Shown here one piece after another: positions 50,437 through 59,712 of a DNA stretch of 64,000 nucleotides. Positions within the stretch are counted from its first letter, which is position 1; each line of letters begins with the position of its first letter. Below the pieces are notes generated by a model that ran no database searches, was not told the DNA's origin, and saw only the letters and a program-made list of their open reading frames with translations. Source of the DNA: REEB85 sp018971455 (GTDB taxonomy: Bacteria; Pseudomonadota; Alphaproteobacteria; Acetobacterales; Acetobacteraceae); NCBI GenBank assembly GCA_028871195.1, contig JAGWNT010000006.1, positions 6,415 through 70,414 of the forward strand. Reading direction: 5' to 3'. The position numbers and the translations under genes were made by a program.

Positions 50437-50826
50437 ATGCCGCAGCAGGTCGTCAACACCGCGCAGATCGCGTGCAGCTTCTGCCCGACGCCGGGCGTGC
50501 TCACGGTGCTTCCCGTCAACCGGGTGCAGGTCGGCAGCCAGCCGGCGGCGAACGTCATGGACCATGTGGCGACGGTCAACATCCCGCCCTTCGGCCCGTG
50601 CATGAGCCCGAGCAACCCGCAGGTGATCGCCGCCACCACGGCGGCACTCGGCGTGTTCACGCCGCAGCCCTGCCTGCCGGTGACGCCCGCGCCCTGGGTG
50701 CCGGGCGCGGTGACGGTGCCGCTGGCCAACCAGCCCGCGCTCGACAACGCGGCGACGCTGACCTGCGCCTGGGGCGGGGTGATCAGCGTGGTGATGCCAG
50801 GGCAGGTGACGACCAGCGTGCCGTAG
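50437..50826 (+). CDS. PAAR-like (DUF4280) type VI secretion spike-tip protein
   Basis: A 129-residue protein with the DUF4280 layout: 'ACSFCPTPGVLTVLP', 'PPFGPCMSPSNP' and 'LTCAWGGVISVVMPG', with conserved Cys at intervals. DUF4280 proteins act as PAAR-like tips on VgrG. It directly precedes the vgrG gene (9 bases), so it is the tip of this spike. No core T6SS genes lie in the window. Confidence 0.88.
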   Translation: MPQQVVNTAQIACSFCPTPGVLTVLPVNRVQVGSQPAANVMDHVATVNIPPFGPCMSPSNPQVIAATTAALGVFTPQPCLPVTPAPWVPGAVTVPLANQPALDNAATLTCAWGGVISVVMPGQVTTSVP

Positions 50827-50835
50827 GGGGGAGCG

Positions 50836-53800
50836 ATGCCGGACGGGCCCCAGACCCATGCCAAGATCCAGATCGACTCGCAGCTCGACGAGGACGTGCT
50901 GCTGGCGACCGCGATGACCGGCGTCGAGGCGATCTCCCGGCCGTTCCTGTACACGCTGACGCTGCTGTCGCGGCGGTTCGACGTGGCGCCGGGCGAGATG
51001 CTCGGCAAGATGGTGGGCATTCGCGTCAAGCGCGACCAGGAGGAGCATTATCGCGGCTACAGCGGTTTCATCACCGCCTTCTCCGCCGGCGAGCTGCACC
51101 CCAAGCGGCGCGAGTTCCGCAGCTACACCATCCGGGTCGCGCCGTGGCTGGCGCTGCTCGATCAGGGGGCGCGGTTCCGCATCTTCCAGGACCGCGACGT
51201 GCTGCAGATCATCGACGTGGTGCTGCGCGACGCGATCTCCAACATGTTCGCCGGCACGGCGAGTCCGACGCTGTACTATTCGCTGCGGGTGCAGTCGAGC
51301 GACCGCTATCCGGGGCTGCAATATTGCGTGCAGTACAACGAGACCGATTTCGCCTTCGTCTCGCGGCTGATGGAGCAGCACGGCATCCATTATTTTTTCG
51401 AGCAGACCGACGTCAACCACAAGATGATCATCGTCGATGGTCCGCCGTACAAGGTGAACGAGGATTCGCCGGTGGCCTTCGTGCGTTCCAAGGATGCGCG
51501 CGGCGGCGTGCGGACCTGGACGCATGCCTACACGCCGCAGCTGCGCCGCTGGACCTTTCGCGACCGCGAATACCGCAACAACCCAGCCCTGATCGAGAAG
51601 ACCAAGGAGACGGTGATCGCCGAGGTGAAGGGCGGCGGGCAGGGCGACCAGTTCGCCTATCCGGGTGGCTTCGCCGTGCTGAGCGGGCCGGGAGGGACGG
51701 CGAGCTATGCCGACATGCTGGCGCAGACGCGCATCGAGGAGGAGGAGACGCGCTACGAGGTGTTTTCCGGCAACTCGGTGCGGGTGGCCTTCGCGGCGGG
51801 GACGCATATCCGCATCATCAAGGTGGCCGAACAGAAGGAGGAGGAGCGCATCCCCGACGAGGAGGAGCGGGAATACCTGCTCACCTCCGTGTCGTTCACC
51901 GCCACCGAGGAGAGCTACACGGCCGACACCACGGGCGAGATCGTGCTCAAGGTGCTGAAGGAGACGGTGCTCGGCGGCGGGCAGGGCGATCTCGGCGCGC
52001 TCGGCTCGACGGCGAAGAGCAACCTGCCGGACGTCAACAAGACGATCAATTCCCTGCCCACCATGGGCAGCCTGGCGCTGACCTTCGGCGGCGGGGCGAT
52101 CGGCGCGGCGGCGGCGCTGGTGGCCGATCTCGCCGCGCCGATCCTGGCCAATTTCCCGGTCATCGGGCCGCTGTTCAAGAAGCCGCCGCCGCCGCCGCCC
52201 TACACCAACGCCTTCACCGCCGCACCGCTGCTGCCCGAGCGGCGCTATCGCCCGCCGAGCCTGACGCCGAAGCCGCGCGTGGCCGGGCCGCAGACGGCGA
52301 TCGTCTTCGGGGTGACGCCCGACGACGTGGCGACCGACGAGCTCGGCCGCATCAAGGTGAAGTTCGACTGGGACCGCACCGGGCGGGAGGCCGGTGACAG
52401 CGAGACCAATTCCTGCTTCCTGCGCGTCGCGCAGGGCTGGGCGGGGCAGCGCTGGGGGATGCAGTTCCTGCCGCGCGTGGGCGACGAGGTGCTGGTCGAT
52501 TTCATCGATGGCGACCCGGACCGGCCGATCATCACCGGGCGGGTGTACAACGCCGTGCGCAAGCCGCCCTTCGAGCTGACCAAGTACCGCACGCAGAGCG
52601 GCATCAAGACGCGCTCGCTGCCGCTCGACGAGAAGGCGGCCGACCGTTTCCACATGCTGCGCTTCGACGACGGCGCGGGCAGCGAGCAGGTGCTGCTGCG
52701 CTCGCAGAAGCGGCTCGACATCCGCGCCTTCGGCTCGACCTTCGAGACCACCGGCGGCAGCCGGCTCGCGCATATCGGCTACAAGGACAAGGACGGGCAG
52801 GGCGGGGATTTCGACATCACCGTCGGCAACGACTACCAGCTGCACGTGCAGGGCGGGCAGTACGAGCGGATCGAAAAGGACTGCAACATCACCGTCAAGG
52901 GCCAGATGGTGCAGGATCTCGAGGCGGACGCGACCTTCATGGTGAAGGGCACGGCGGCGCTGAACGCGGCCAAGATCGTGCTCGAGGCGCGGCAGAAGAT
53001 CAGCCTCAAGGTGGGCGGCAATGCCATCGTCATCGACCCGTCGGGGGTGACGATCGTTGGCACGCTGGTGAAGATCAACTCGGGCGGCGCGGGCGAGGAG
53101 ACGCCGGATGCCAGCATCGAGGACCCCGAGGACGCCGCGGTGTCCGACACCGGCGAGCCGGGGTGGCTGGAGAAGCACAAGGGCGGGCCGGGCGGCGGGC
53201 GGCACCGGCGCAAGCTGACCTCCCAGCACGCCATCGCGCCGCCGCGGCCGGGCGAGCCGGCGGTGGTGACGGCGCTGCGCAACCGGCTGAACGCCACGCC
53301 GAGCGGGCGCAACGCGATGAACGTCTACGATCGCGACAACGTCACCCCGGTGGTCGGCGTGCCCGGCGGCGGCACCTTCTACACGCCGCCCGACGGGCAT
53401 GGCGGCGGCAACACGGTGACGATGGACCCGACTTCGAGCGTGCCGGCGTCGGATTTCGTGCATGAGATGAACCATGCCGATGCGCAGCACAGCGGGAAGA
53501 CGCCGAACATCAACACGTCGAGCCGGGCCGATTACGTCAACGGCATGCTGGCCGAGGAGTCGCATGGCGAGGTGGTCGGCGAGCAGGCGCATAACGAATT
53601 GGCCGCGGCGGGCGACCCCGAGGCGGGCAACCGCAATCAGTTCACCGGGCCGGTCTATGACCATGCCGCCCAGCAGGGGGCCGCGGATTATCAGGCGGCG
53701 CACCCGGACGCCTCGCAATCGGATATCGACGCGGCGGGGCAGGCGGCGGGCGAGAAGGCGGTGCAGAATTCGTTCCAATCAGGAAACGTCACCACCTCGA

Positions 53801-53877
53801 CGCCGGGCAACCCATCCTATCCGCAATATTACGGGCAGGCCTGGGACAGGGCGCACCCACCGCCGGCTGGCCCATGA
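50836..53877 (+). CDS. vgrG: VgrG spike protein with C-terminal HExxH (zincin-like) extension
   Basis: A 1013-residue protein. Residues 1-400 are the gp27-like part. At 405-450 comes an unusual Gly/Ala hydrophobic stretch ending in six prolines. The gp5 OB-fold (about 495-575, 'DELGRIKVKFDWDRTG', 'FIDGDPDRPIITG') and beta-helix repeats follow. From about 790 the sequence leaves VgrG and contains 'DFVHEMNHADAQHSG' (His876, Glu877, His880) plus 'AEESHGE' (Glu907/908, a possible third zinc ligand). This is a predicted metallopeptidase effector domain. The next gene overlaps its stop. Confidence 0.88.
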   Translation: MPDGPQTHAKIQIDSQLDEDVLLATAMTGVEAISRPFLYTLTLLSRRFDVAPGEMLGKMVGIRVKRDQEEHYRGYSGFITAFSAGELHPKRREFRSYTIRVAPWLALLDQGARFRIFQDRDVLQIIDVVLRDAISNMFAGTASPTLYYSLRVQSSDRYPGLQYCVQYNETDFAFVSRLMEQHGIHYFFEQTDVNHKMIIVDGPPYKVNEDSPVAFVRSKDARGGVRTWTHAYTPQLRRWTFRDREYRNNPALIEKTKETVIAEVKGGGQGDQFAYPGGFAVLSGPGGTASYADMLAQTRIEEEETRYEVFSGNSVRVAFAAGTHIRIIKVAEQKEEERIPDEEEREYLLTSVSFTATEESYTADTTGEIVLKVLKETVLGGGQGDLGALGSTAKSNLPDVNKTINSLPTMGSLALTFGGGAIGAAAALVADLAAPILANFPVIGPLFKKPPPPPPYTNAFTAAPLLPERRYRPPSLTPKPRVAGPQTAIVFGVTPDDVATDELGRIKVKFDWDRTGREAGDSETNSCFLRVAQGWAGQRWGMQFLPRVGDEVLVDFIDGDPDRPIITGRVYNAVRKPPFELTKYRTQSGIKTRSLPLDEKAADRFHMLRFDDGAGSEQVLLRSQKRLDIRAFGSTFETTGGSRLAHIGYKDKDGQGGDFDITVGNDYQLHVQGGQYERIEKDCNITVKGQMVQDLEADATFMVKGTAALNAAKIVLEARQKISLKVGGNAIVIDPSGVTIVGTLVKINSGGAGEETPDASIEDPEDAAVSDTGEPGWLEKHKGGPGGGRHRRKLTSQHAIAPPRPGEPAVVTALRNRLNATPSGRNAMNVYDRDNVTPVVGVPGGGTFYTPPDGHGGGNTVTMDPTSSVPASDFVHEMNHADAQHSGKTPNINTSSRADYVNGMLAEESHGEVVGEQAHNELAAAGDPEAGNRNQFTGPVYDHAAQQGAADYQAAHPDASQSDIDAAGQAAGEKAVQNSFQSGNVTTSTPGNPSYPQYYGQAWDRAHPPPAGP

Positions 53878-54602
53878 GCGGCGGGGCGGTGCGGCGGCGG
53901 TGGATGCTGGCGGGGCTGGCGGCCGCGGCGATGGGCGAGGGGCGGGGACGGGCGGAGGGCCGCGGCAACCCGTTCGCGCAGCAGCAGGAGAGGCGCATGG
54001 ACGACCGCACGACGCTCGCCGGGCTGATGGAGAAGGTCAATCCCGATGTCGCGCGGATGCTGCGCGACCCGGCGACGCGGGTGCGGCGGATGCCGACGCC
54101 CTTCCTGCGCCAGGGGCTGATCTTCCTGGTCGAATGGCTCGGGCCGTACAAGCCGGTGGCGTTCACCGTCGGCTTCGCCTGGCCGGGGGATTTCATCGTG
54201 CTGCTGTCGGATAACCGGCCCGGTTTCGCCGAGCTGGTGCGCCGCGCCGGGGTGATGGTGGAGACCGACGAACAGCGCGTGGCCTATGCGCTGACCGAGC
54301 TTGAGGCGACCCGTCGCTTCGACGAGGGCTTCGCGGTGCTGCGCGGGTTTGACGATCTGCGCCCGATGGCGGGGCCCAATGCCGCGCAGGCCGCGCGGCT
54401 GGGCGAGATCGAGGCGAATTATCGCGCCCGCATCGCGCCGCCGCGCAGCGAACCGGCCGGCGCCGGCTGGGCGGTGCCGGTCTATGCGCTGGTGCGCAAC
54501 GATCTCTGCCTGTTCAGGGTGGCGATCGGCCGGGACGGCACCAGCGAGGTGACGAAATCCGTGCTCGAGGCGGGCACGCCGCTGCTGCCGCGCAGCCGGT
54601 AG
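53874..54602 (+). CDS. Unknown exported protein, candidate immunity or accessory partner of the VgrG effector
   Basis: A 242-residue protein with no family I recognise. The N-terminus has 'RRRWMLAGLAAAAMG', a short Tat- or Sec-like export signal, so the product is probably periplasmic. The rest is mixed alpha/beta. ATG overlaps the vgrG stop (ATGA), the arrangement usual for effector-immunity pairs. Immunity is an inference from position; an adaptor or second effector is possible. Confidence 0.6.
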   Translation: MSGGAVRRRWMLAGLAAAAMGEGRGRAEGRGNPFAQQQERRMDDRTTLAGLMEKVNPDVARMLRDPATRVRRMPTPFLRQGLIFLVEWLGPYKPVAFTVGFAWPGDFIVLLSDNRPGFAELVRRAGVMVETDEQRVAYALTELEATRRFDEGFAVLRGFDDLRPMAGPNAAQAARLGEIEANYRARIAPPRSEPAGAGWAVPVYALVRNDLCLFRVAIGRDGTSEVTKSVLEAGTPLLPRSR

Positions 54603-54619
54603 GGCGGGCCGGGGCGGCG

Positions 54620-54646
54620 GCGCGGGCCGGCGGATTTGGCCCGCGC
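54620..54646. terminator. Hairpin after the VgrG module
   Basis: GCGCGGGCC-N9-GGCCCGCGC, a 9-base perfect stem 18 bases past the last gene of the VgrG module. No T-tract. Confidence 0.5.
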
Positions 54647-54724
54647 AGGGTTGGAAATGTGCCACTGTTCGCGCTATGTTCGCGGATGACGGCGGGATCT
54701 GCTACCTGTTGCACGCCTGCCGCA

Positions 54725-54772
54725 ACGCTCCATATTGTGTGAGGAAGGGCCGCCCTGAACCACATCTAGTGT
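54725..54772 (+). promoter_or_regulatory. Paired NrdR-box-like sites before nrdA
   Basis: Two 16-base sites ending TTGTGT (54725-54740) and TAGTGT (54757-54772). They match the 3' half of the NrdR consensus and are 32 bases apart, the usual three-turn spacing. NrdR represses ribonucleotide reductase genes; nrdR itself is not in the window. Confidence 0.55.
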
Positions 54773-54841
54773 AATTTCAATTGACGCCGCCAAACCATTG
54801 GGCAGGATAGGGACTTGTCGTTGATTCCCCGGGAGGCCGCC

Positions 54842-56713
54842 GTGCTCGATAGCGTTCAGCTGCGCGATGTCGTTCAGATGCAGGGCCGCCACCAGGTGCG
54901 GATCGATCGTTCGCGGGATGCGCTGCTGACCGATTTCGGGCGGGCGACGCTGGATGACCGCTATCTGCTGCCGGGCGAGGGGTATCAGGATCTGTTCGCC
55001 AGGGTGGCGAGCTATTACGGCGAGGACGGCGCCCACGCCCAGCGCATCTACGACTACATCAGCCGCATGTGGTTCATGCCCGCCACGCCGGTGCTGTCCA
55101 ATGGCGGCACCAGCCGCGGCCTGCCGATCTCCTGCTTCCTCAACGAGGCCTCCGACAGTCTCGACGGCATTGTCGGGCTGTGGAACGAGAATGTGTGGCT
55201 CGCCTCCAAGGGCGGCGGCATCGGCAGCTACTGGGGGAATCTGCGCTCGATCGGCGAGAAGGTCGGGCAGAACGGCAAGACCTCCGGCGTCATTCCGTTC
55301 ATCCGGGTGATGGACAGCCTGACCCTGGCGATCTCCCAGGGCAGCCTTCGGCGCGGCTCGGCGGCCACCTATTTGCCGGTGTGGCACCCGGAGATCGAGG
55401 AGTTCATCGAGATGCGCCGCCCGACCGGGGGCGATCCGAACCGCAAGGCGCTCAACCTGCATCACGGCATTCTGGTGCCGGACGCGTTCATGCGGGCGGT
55501 CGAGGCCGATGAGGAATGGGCGCTGACCTCGCCCAAGGATCGCAGCGTGGTGCGCAAGATCAGCGCGCGGTCGCTGTGGATCCGCATCCTGACCGCGCGC
55601 ATCGAGACCGGCGAGCCGTACCTGGTGTTCAGCGACCATGTGAACAGCGCGCGCCCGGAGCATCACAAGCTGGCGGGGCTGGAGGTGAAGACCTCCAACC
55701 TGTGCAGCGAGATCATGCTGCCCACCGGGCTCGACCAGCACGGCCGCCAGCGCACCGCGGTGTGCTGCCTGTCGTCGCTGAACATGGAGAGCTGGTTCGA
55801 GTGGAAGGACCATCCGCTGTTCATCGAGGATGTGATGCGCTTCCTCGACAACGTGTTGCAGGATTTCATCGACCGCGCGCCGGAGGGCATGGAGCGGGCG
55901 AAGTATTCGGCGATGCGCGAGCGCTCGGTGGGGCTCGGGGTGATGGGGTTCCATTCCTTCCTGCAATCGCAGAACGTGCCCTTCGAGAGCGTGATCGCGA
56001 AGGTGTGGAATGTGCGCATGTTCAAGCACATCCGCGCCCAGGCCGATGCGGCGAGCCGGATGCTGGCCGAGGAGCGCGGGCCGTGCCCGGATGCCGCCGA
56101 ATACGGCATCATGGAGCGGTTCTCGCACAAGATGGCGATCGCGCCGACCGCCTCGATCTCGATCATCGCCGGCAATTCCTCGCCCGGCATCGAGCCGATC
56201 GCGGCCAACGTGTTCCTGCAGAAGACGCTGTCCGGCAGCTTCATCGTGCGCAACCGGCATTTGCAGAAGCTGCTCGCCGAAAAGGGGCAGGACACCGATG
56301 AGGTGTGGTCCGCCATCACGCTGAACAAGGGCAGCGTGCAGAACCTCGCCTTCCTGACCGACCAGGAGAAGGCGGTGTACAAGACCGCCTTTGAGCTCGA
56401 CCAGCGCTGGATCATCGAGCATGCGGCCGACCGCACGCCGTATATCTGCCAGAGCCAGTCGGTGAACGTGTTCGTGCCGGCGAACGTGAACAAGCGCGAC
56501 CTGCACCAGATCCATTTCCTGGCCTGGAAGAAGGGCGTGAAGTCGCTCTATTACTGCCGCAGCCTGTCGATCCAGCGGGCCGACAATGTCAGCGAGAAGG
56601 CGGTGCGCCCGGACGAGTTCACCGGTATTCCGGTGGCCGCCGACATCCCGGCCCCGCCGCTGGCGGCGAAGACAGCGAGCACGGATTACGAGGAATGCCT
56701 GGCCTGCCAGTGA
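54842..56713 (+). CDS. nrdA: Ribonucleoside-diphosphate reductase, alpha subunit
   Basis: A 623-residue catalytic subunit of class I ribonucleotide reductase. Active-site and radical-transfer features: 'SNLCSEIMLP' with substrate Cys and Glu, 'TASISIIAGNSSPGIEP', and the C-terminal redox pair in 'EECLACQ'. The allosteric ATP-cone found at the N-terminus of E. coli NrdA is absent, explaining the short length. GTG 54842, 6 bases after GGGAGG, is preferred over TTG 54815. nrdB follows after 201 bases with its own NrdR-like sites. Confidence 0.95.
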   Translation: MLDSVQLRDVVQMQGRHQVRIDRSRDALLTDFGRATLDDRYLLPGEGYQDLFARVASYYGEDGAHAQRIYDYISRMWFMPATPVLSNGGTSRGLPISCFLNEASDSLDGIVGLWNENVWLASKGGGIGSYWGNLRSIGEKVGQNGKTSGVIPFIRVMDSLTLAISQGSLRRGSAATYLPVWHPEIEEFIEMRRPTGGDPNRKALNLHHGILVPDAFMRAVEADEEWALTSPKDRSVVRKISARSLWIRILTARIETGEPYLVFSDHVNSARPEHHKLAGLEVKTSNLCSEIMLPTGLDQHGRQRTAVCCLSSLNMESWFEWKDHPLFIEDVMRFLDNVLQDFIDRAPEGMERAKYSAMRERSVGLGVMGFHSFLQSQNVPFESVIAKVWNVRMFKHIRAQADAASRMLAEERGPCPDAAEYGIMERFSHKMAIAPTASISIIAGNSSPGIEPIAANVFLQKTLSGSFIVRNRHLQKLLAEKGQDTDEVWSAITLNKGSVQNLAFLTDQEKAVYKTAFELDQRWIIEHAADRTPYICQSQSVNVFVPANVNKRDLHQIHFLAWKKGVKSLYYCRSLSIQRADNVSEKAVRPDEFTGIPVAADIPAPPLAAKTASTDYEECLACQ

Positions 56714-56788
56714 GCGGCGTTGTCTCCGCGGCGGCGGCCGGGCATGAGGGCATGACCGGCCGGCCGCGCTGATCGGCTTGTGGCTCGC

Positions 56789-56835
56789 TTTCTATCCCTT
56801 GTGCAGGCATCGTCGCCGGATCGCATATCTTGTGT
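56789..56835 (+). promoter_or_regulatory. Paired NrdR-box-like sites before nrdB
   Basis: Two sites ending TTGTGC (56789-56804) and TTGTGT (56820-56835), 31 bases apart. The second has ATATCTTGTGT, one base off the NrdR half-consensus. This suggests nrdB can be regulated on its own. Confidence 0.5.
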
Positions 56836-56914
56836 TGCGGCTTGTGCTGACGGCCCGCGATGCTAGATTTCCTGGCGATCCCATCCCCGCCGATTCCGCC
56901 AAGGACCGAAGCCA

Positions 56915-57967
56915 GTGAGCGCCACCATTCCCTCGCCTGACGAGACCCATGTGCGCTTCGATCTGCTGACCGAGAATCCGGTCTACAAGCCGTTCCGCTA
57001 CCCTTGGGCGTATGAGGCGTGGCTGACCCAGCAGCGCGTGCACTGGCTGCCCGAGGAGGTGCCGCTCGCCGATGACGTGAAGGACTGGCACCGCAACCTC
57101 ACGCCCAGCGAGCACAATCTGCTGACGCAGATCTTCCGCTTCTTCACCCAGGCCGATGTCGAGGTGAACAACTGCTACATGAAGCACTATGCCCAGGTGT
57201 TCAAACCGACCGAGGTGCTGATGATGCTCTCGGCGTTTTCCAACATCGAGACGGTGCACATCGCCGCCTACAGCCACCTGCTCGACACGGTGGGGATGCC
57301 CGAGGTCGAATACACCGCCTTCCTCCGCTACAAGGAGATGAAGGACAAGTACGACTACATGCAGTCCTTCCGGATGGACAGCAAGCACGAGATCGCCAAG
57401 ACGCTGGCCGCCTTCGGCGCCTTCACCGAGGGGCTGCAACTCTTCGCCTCCTTCGCCATCCTGCTGAACTTCCCGCGCTTCGGGAAGATGAAGGGCATGG
57501 GGCAGATCATCTCCTGGTCCGTGCGCGACGAGACGCTGCACTGCCTGTCCATCATCCGCCTGTTCCGCACCTTCGTGCAGGAGAATCCCGAGATCTGGAC
57601 GGAGGAGCTGCGGCGCGAGATCTACATCGTCTGCGCCACCATCGTCGATCATGAGGACGCGTTCATCGACCTCGCCTTCGAGCTCGGCCCGATCGAGGGG
57701 CTGACGGCCGCCGACGTGAAGCAGTATATCCGCTACATCGCCGACCGCCGGCTGACGCAGCTCGGGCTCAACGAGCTGTTCCACGTGCAGAGCAACCCGC
57801 TGCCGTGGCTCGACGAGATGCTGAACGCGGTCGAGCACGCGAATTTCTTCGAGAACCGCTCGACCGAGTACAGCAAGGCCTCGACCACCGGCACCTGGGA
57901 GGAGGCATTCTCCGACCGCGTGTTCGACACGGCCCAGCCGAGCGGCGCGGTGCTGCCGGCCGAGTAG
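56915..57967 (+). CDS. nrdB: Ribonucleoside-diphosphate reductase, beta subunit
   Basis: A 350-residue di-iron radical subunit. Metal ligands and the radical Tyr are visible: 'NIETVHIAAYSHL' (Glu, His and the Tyr corresponding to E. coli Tyr122), 'FTEGLQLF' (Glu) and 'VRDETLHC' (Glu and His). GTG 56915 follows AAGGA by about 10 bases. It pairs with NrdA to make dNDPs. Confidence 0.95.
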   Translation: MSATIPSPDETHVRFDLLTENPVYKPFRYPWAYEAWLTQQRVHWLPEEVPLADDVKDWHRNLTPSEHNLLTQIFRFFTQADVEVNNCYMKHYAQVFKPTEVLMMLSAFSNIETVHIAAYSHLLDTVGMPEVEYTAFLRYKEMKDKYDYMQSFRMDSKHEIAKTLAAFGAFTEGLQLFASFAILLNFPRFGKMKGMGQIISWSVRDETLHCLSIIRLFRTFVQENPEIWTEELRREIYIVCATIVDHEDAFIDLAFELGPIEGLTAADVKQYIRYIADRRLTQLGLNELFHVQSNPLPWLDEMLNAVEHANFFENRSTEYSKASTTGTWEEAFSDRVFDTAQPSGAVLPAE

Positions 57968-58139
57968 CGGCGAGGGCGTTCTGGCGCCGCCGCCCGCCCG
58001 CCGCCCCGGTGGCGAGGACGCCGGAGGCGGGGACGCGGTTCGCGCCGGATCGGGGGGTGGTTGTGATCCGGCGAGGCTTTCCCCGCATGGTCGATCGGGT
58101 CTAGGCTTGGCGCCTTGTCTTCACCGAGAGGCACTTCCG

Positions 58140-59552
58140 ATGACCCCCCCGCCGCCCGCCAGCCGTACCAATTCCGCCGCCATGCGCGACATCGCCAACG
58201 TGCTGCACCCCTACACCGACCTCCACGCGCACCAGGAGGTCGGGCCGCTGGTCATCACGCGCGGCGAGGGCGTGCGGGTGTGGGACGAGGGCGGCAAGGG
58301 CTACATCGAGAGCGTCGCCGGGCTGTGGTGCGCGGCCCTGGGCTTCTCCAACGAGCGGCTGGTGCAGGCGGCGACCAAGCAGATGCGCGCGCTGCCTTTC
58401 TACCACTCCTTCACCGCCAAATCGCACATGCCGATGATCGATCTGGCGGAGATGCTGATCGAGCGCGCGCCGGTGCCGATGAGCAAGGTGTTCTTCGCCA
58501 ATTCGGGCTCCGAGGCCAACGACACCGCCATCAAGATGGTGTGGTATTTCAACAATGCGGTGGGCCGGCCGCAGAAGAAGAAGATCATCGGGCGCGTCAA
58601 GGGCTATCACGGCATCACGCTGGCCGCGGCCTCGCTGACCGGGCTTGCCGCCAATCATCGCAGCTTCGACGTGCCGCTGCCCGGCTTCATCCACACCATC
58701 ACGCCGCATTTCTATCACGGCGCGCTGCCCGGCGAGACGGAGGAGGAATTCGCCACGCGCTGCGCGACCGAGCTGGAGGCCATGATCCTGGCCGAGGGGC
58801 CGGACACGGTGGCGGCGATGTGGGCCGAGCCGATCATGGGGGCGGGCGGCGTGATCGTGCCGCCGGCGGGGTATTTCGAAAAGATCCAGGCGGTACTGCG
58901 CAAGTATGACGTGCTGTTCGTCGCCGACGAGGTGATCTGCGGCTTCTGGCGCACCGGCAATTACTGGGGCAGCCAGACGCTCGGCGCCAAGCCGGACATC
59001 CTGGTCTGCGCCAAGGCGCTGTCCTCGGCCTATCTGCCGATCAGCGCGGTGATGGTCAATGAGCGGGTGTTCCGCGGCCTTGCCGATGAGAGCCACGTCA
59101 TCGGCACGTTCGGCCATGGCTTCACCTATTCGGGCCATCCGGTTCCGGCCGCGGTCGCCGTCGAGACGCTGAAGATCTACGACGAGATGGATATCGGCAG
59201 CCATGTGCGCGAGGTCGGCCCGCATATGCAGGCGGAATTGCGGCGCCGCTTCGCCGGCCATGAGCTGGTGGGCGATGTGCGCGGTGTCGGGCTGATCGGG
59301 GCGTTCGAGCTGGTGTCCGACAAGGCGGCGCGCAGCAATTTCGACGCCAAGCTGAAGATCGGGCCGCGGATGGTGAAACTTGCCGAGGCGCACGGCGTGA
59401 TCGGGCGCGCCAGCGTCGGCGATTCGATCGTTTTCAGCCCGCCGCTGATCATCACCAAATCCGAGATCGACGAGATGTTCGACGGCATCGGCGCGGCCCT
59501 TGACGAGCTCACGGTGCAGCTGCGCCGCGAACAGATCGCGGTGGTTCGCTAG
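58140..59552 (+). CDS. Class III pyridoxal-phosphate aminotransferase
   Basis: A 470-residue omega-amino-acid/diamine-type aminotransferase. PLP-phosphate-binding 'NSGSEANDTAIKM', the cofactor Asp in 'VADEVICGFWRTG' and the Schiff-base Lys in 'CAKALSSAYLPI' are clear. It probably moves an amino group from an amine or beta-amino acid to pyruvate; the exact substrate cannot be assigned. I chose ATG 58140 (GAGAGG about 10 bases upstream). A strong terminator follows at 59713. Confidence 0.92.
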   Translation: MTPPPPASRTNSAAMRDIANVLHPYTDLHAHQEVGPLVITRGEGVRVWDEGGKGYIESVAGLWCAALGFSNERLVQAATKQMRALPFYHSFTAKSHMPMIDLAEMLIERAPVPMSKVFFANSGSEANDTAIKMVWYFNNAVGRPQKKKIIGRVKGYHGITLAAASLTGLAANHRSFDVPLPGFIHTITPHFYHGALPGETEEEFATRCATELEAMILAEGPDTVAAMWAEPIMGAGGVIVPPAGYFEKIQAVLRKYDVLFVADEVICGFWRTGNYWGSQTLGAKPDILVCAKALSSAYLPISAVMVNERVFRGLADESHVIGTFGHGFTYSGHPVPAAVAVETLKIYDEMDIGSHVREVGPHMQAELRRRFAGHELVGDVRGVGLIGAFELVSDKAARSNFDAKLKIGPRMVKLAEAHGVIGRASVGDSIVFSPPLIITKSEIDEMFDGIGAALDELTVQLRREQIAVVR

Positions 59553-59611
59553 AGCAACGTCCGATCCGACTGACCCGCTTCGCGGTCAGTCGGATCGGAC
59601 CAAGTTGCTCT
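59551..59611. repeat. Long hairpin 1 after the aminotransferase gene
   Basis: Outer stem AGAGCAAC/GTTGCTCT and inner 17-base perfect stem (59559-59575 with 59584-59600), separated by a 3-base bulge on the right. It starts within the aminotransferase stop codon. It shares the core GATCCGAC with hairpin 2, suggesting one repeat family. Confidence 0.85.
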
Positions 59612-59625
59612 AGCATTTATGTTTT

Positions 59626-59675
59626 CCAGAGCACGATCCGACCTGATGATTCCATCAGGTCGGATCGTGCTCTGG
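59626..59675. repeat. Long perfect hairpin 2
   Basis: A 23-base perfect stem (59626-59648 with 59653-59675) and a 4-base loop. It looks like a mobile intergenic palindrome of the kind dispersed in alphaproteobacterial genomes; copy number elsewhere is unknown. Confidence 0.88.
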
Positions 59676-59712
59676 CGCCCGGCCCGGCACGCGGGCTTGT
59701 TCGACCGGATGG

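Noticed and set aside
50437..54602. A prophage tail remnant instead of a T6SS spike
   Set aside because: VgrG OB-fold and DUF4280 signatures fit T6SS; no other phage structural genes, integrase or att-like repeats flank it.
54815..54841. TTG start for nrdA at 54815
   Set aside because: GTG 54842 has GGGAGG at optimal distance and fits the family N-terminus.
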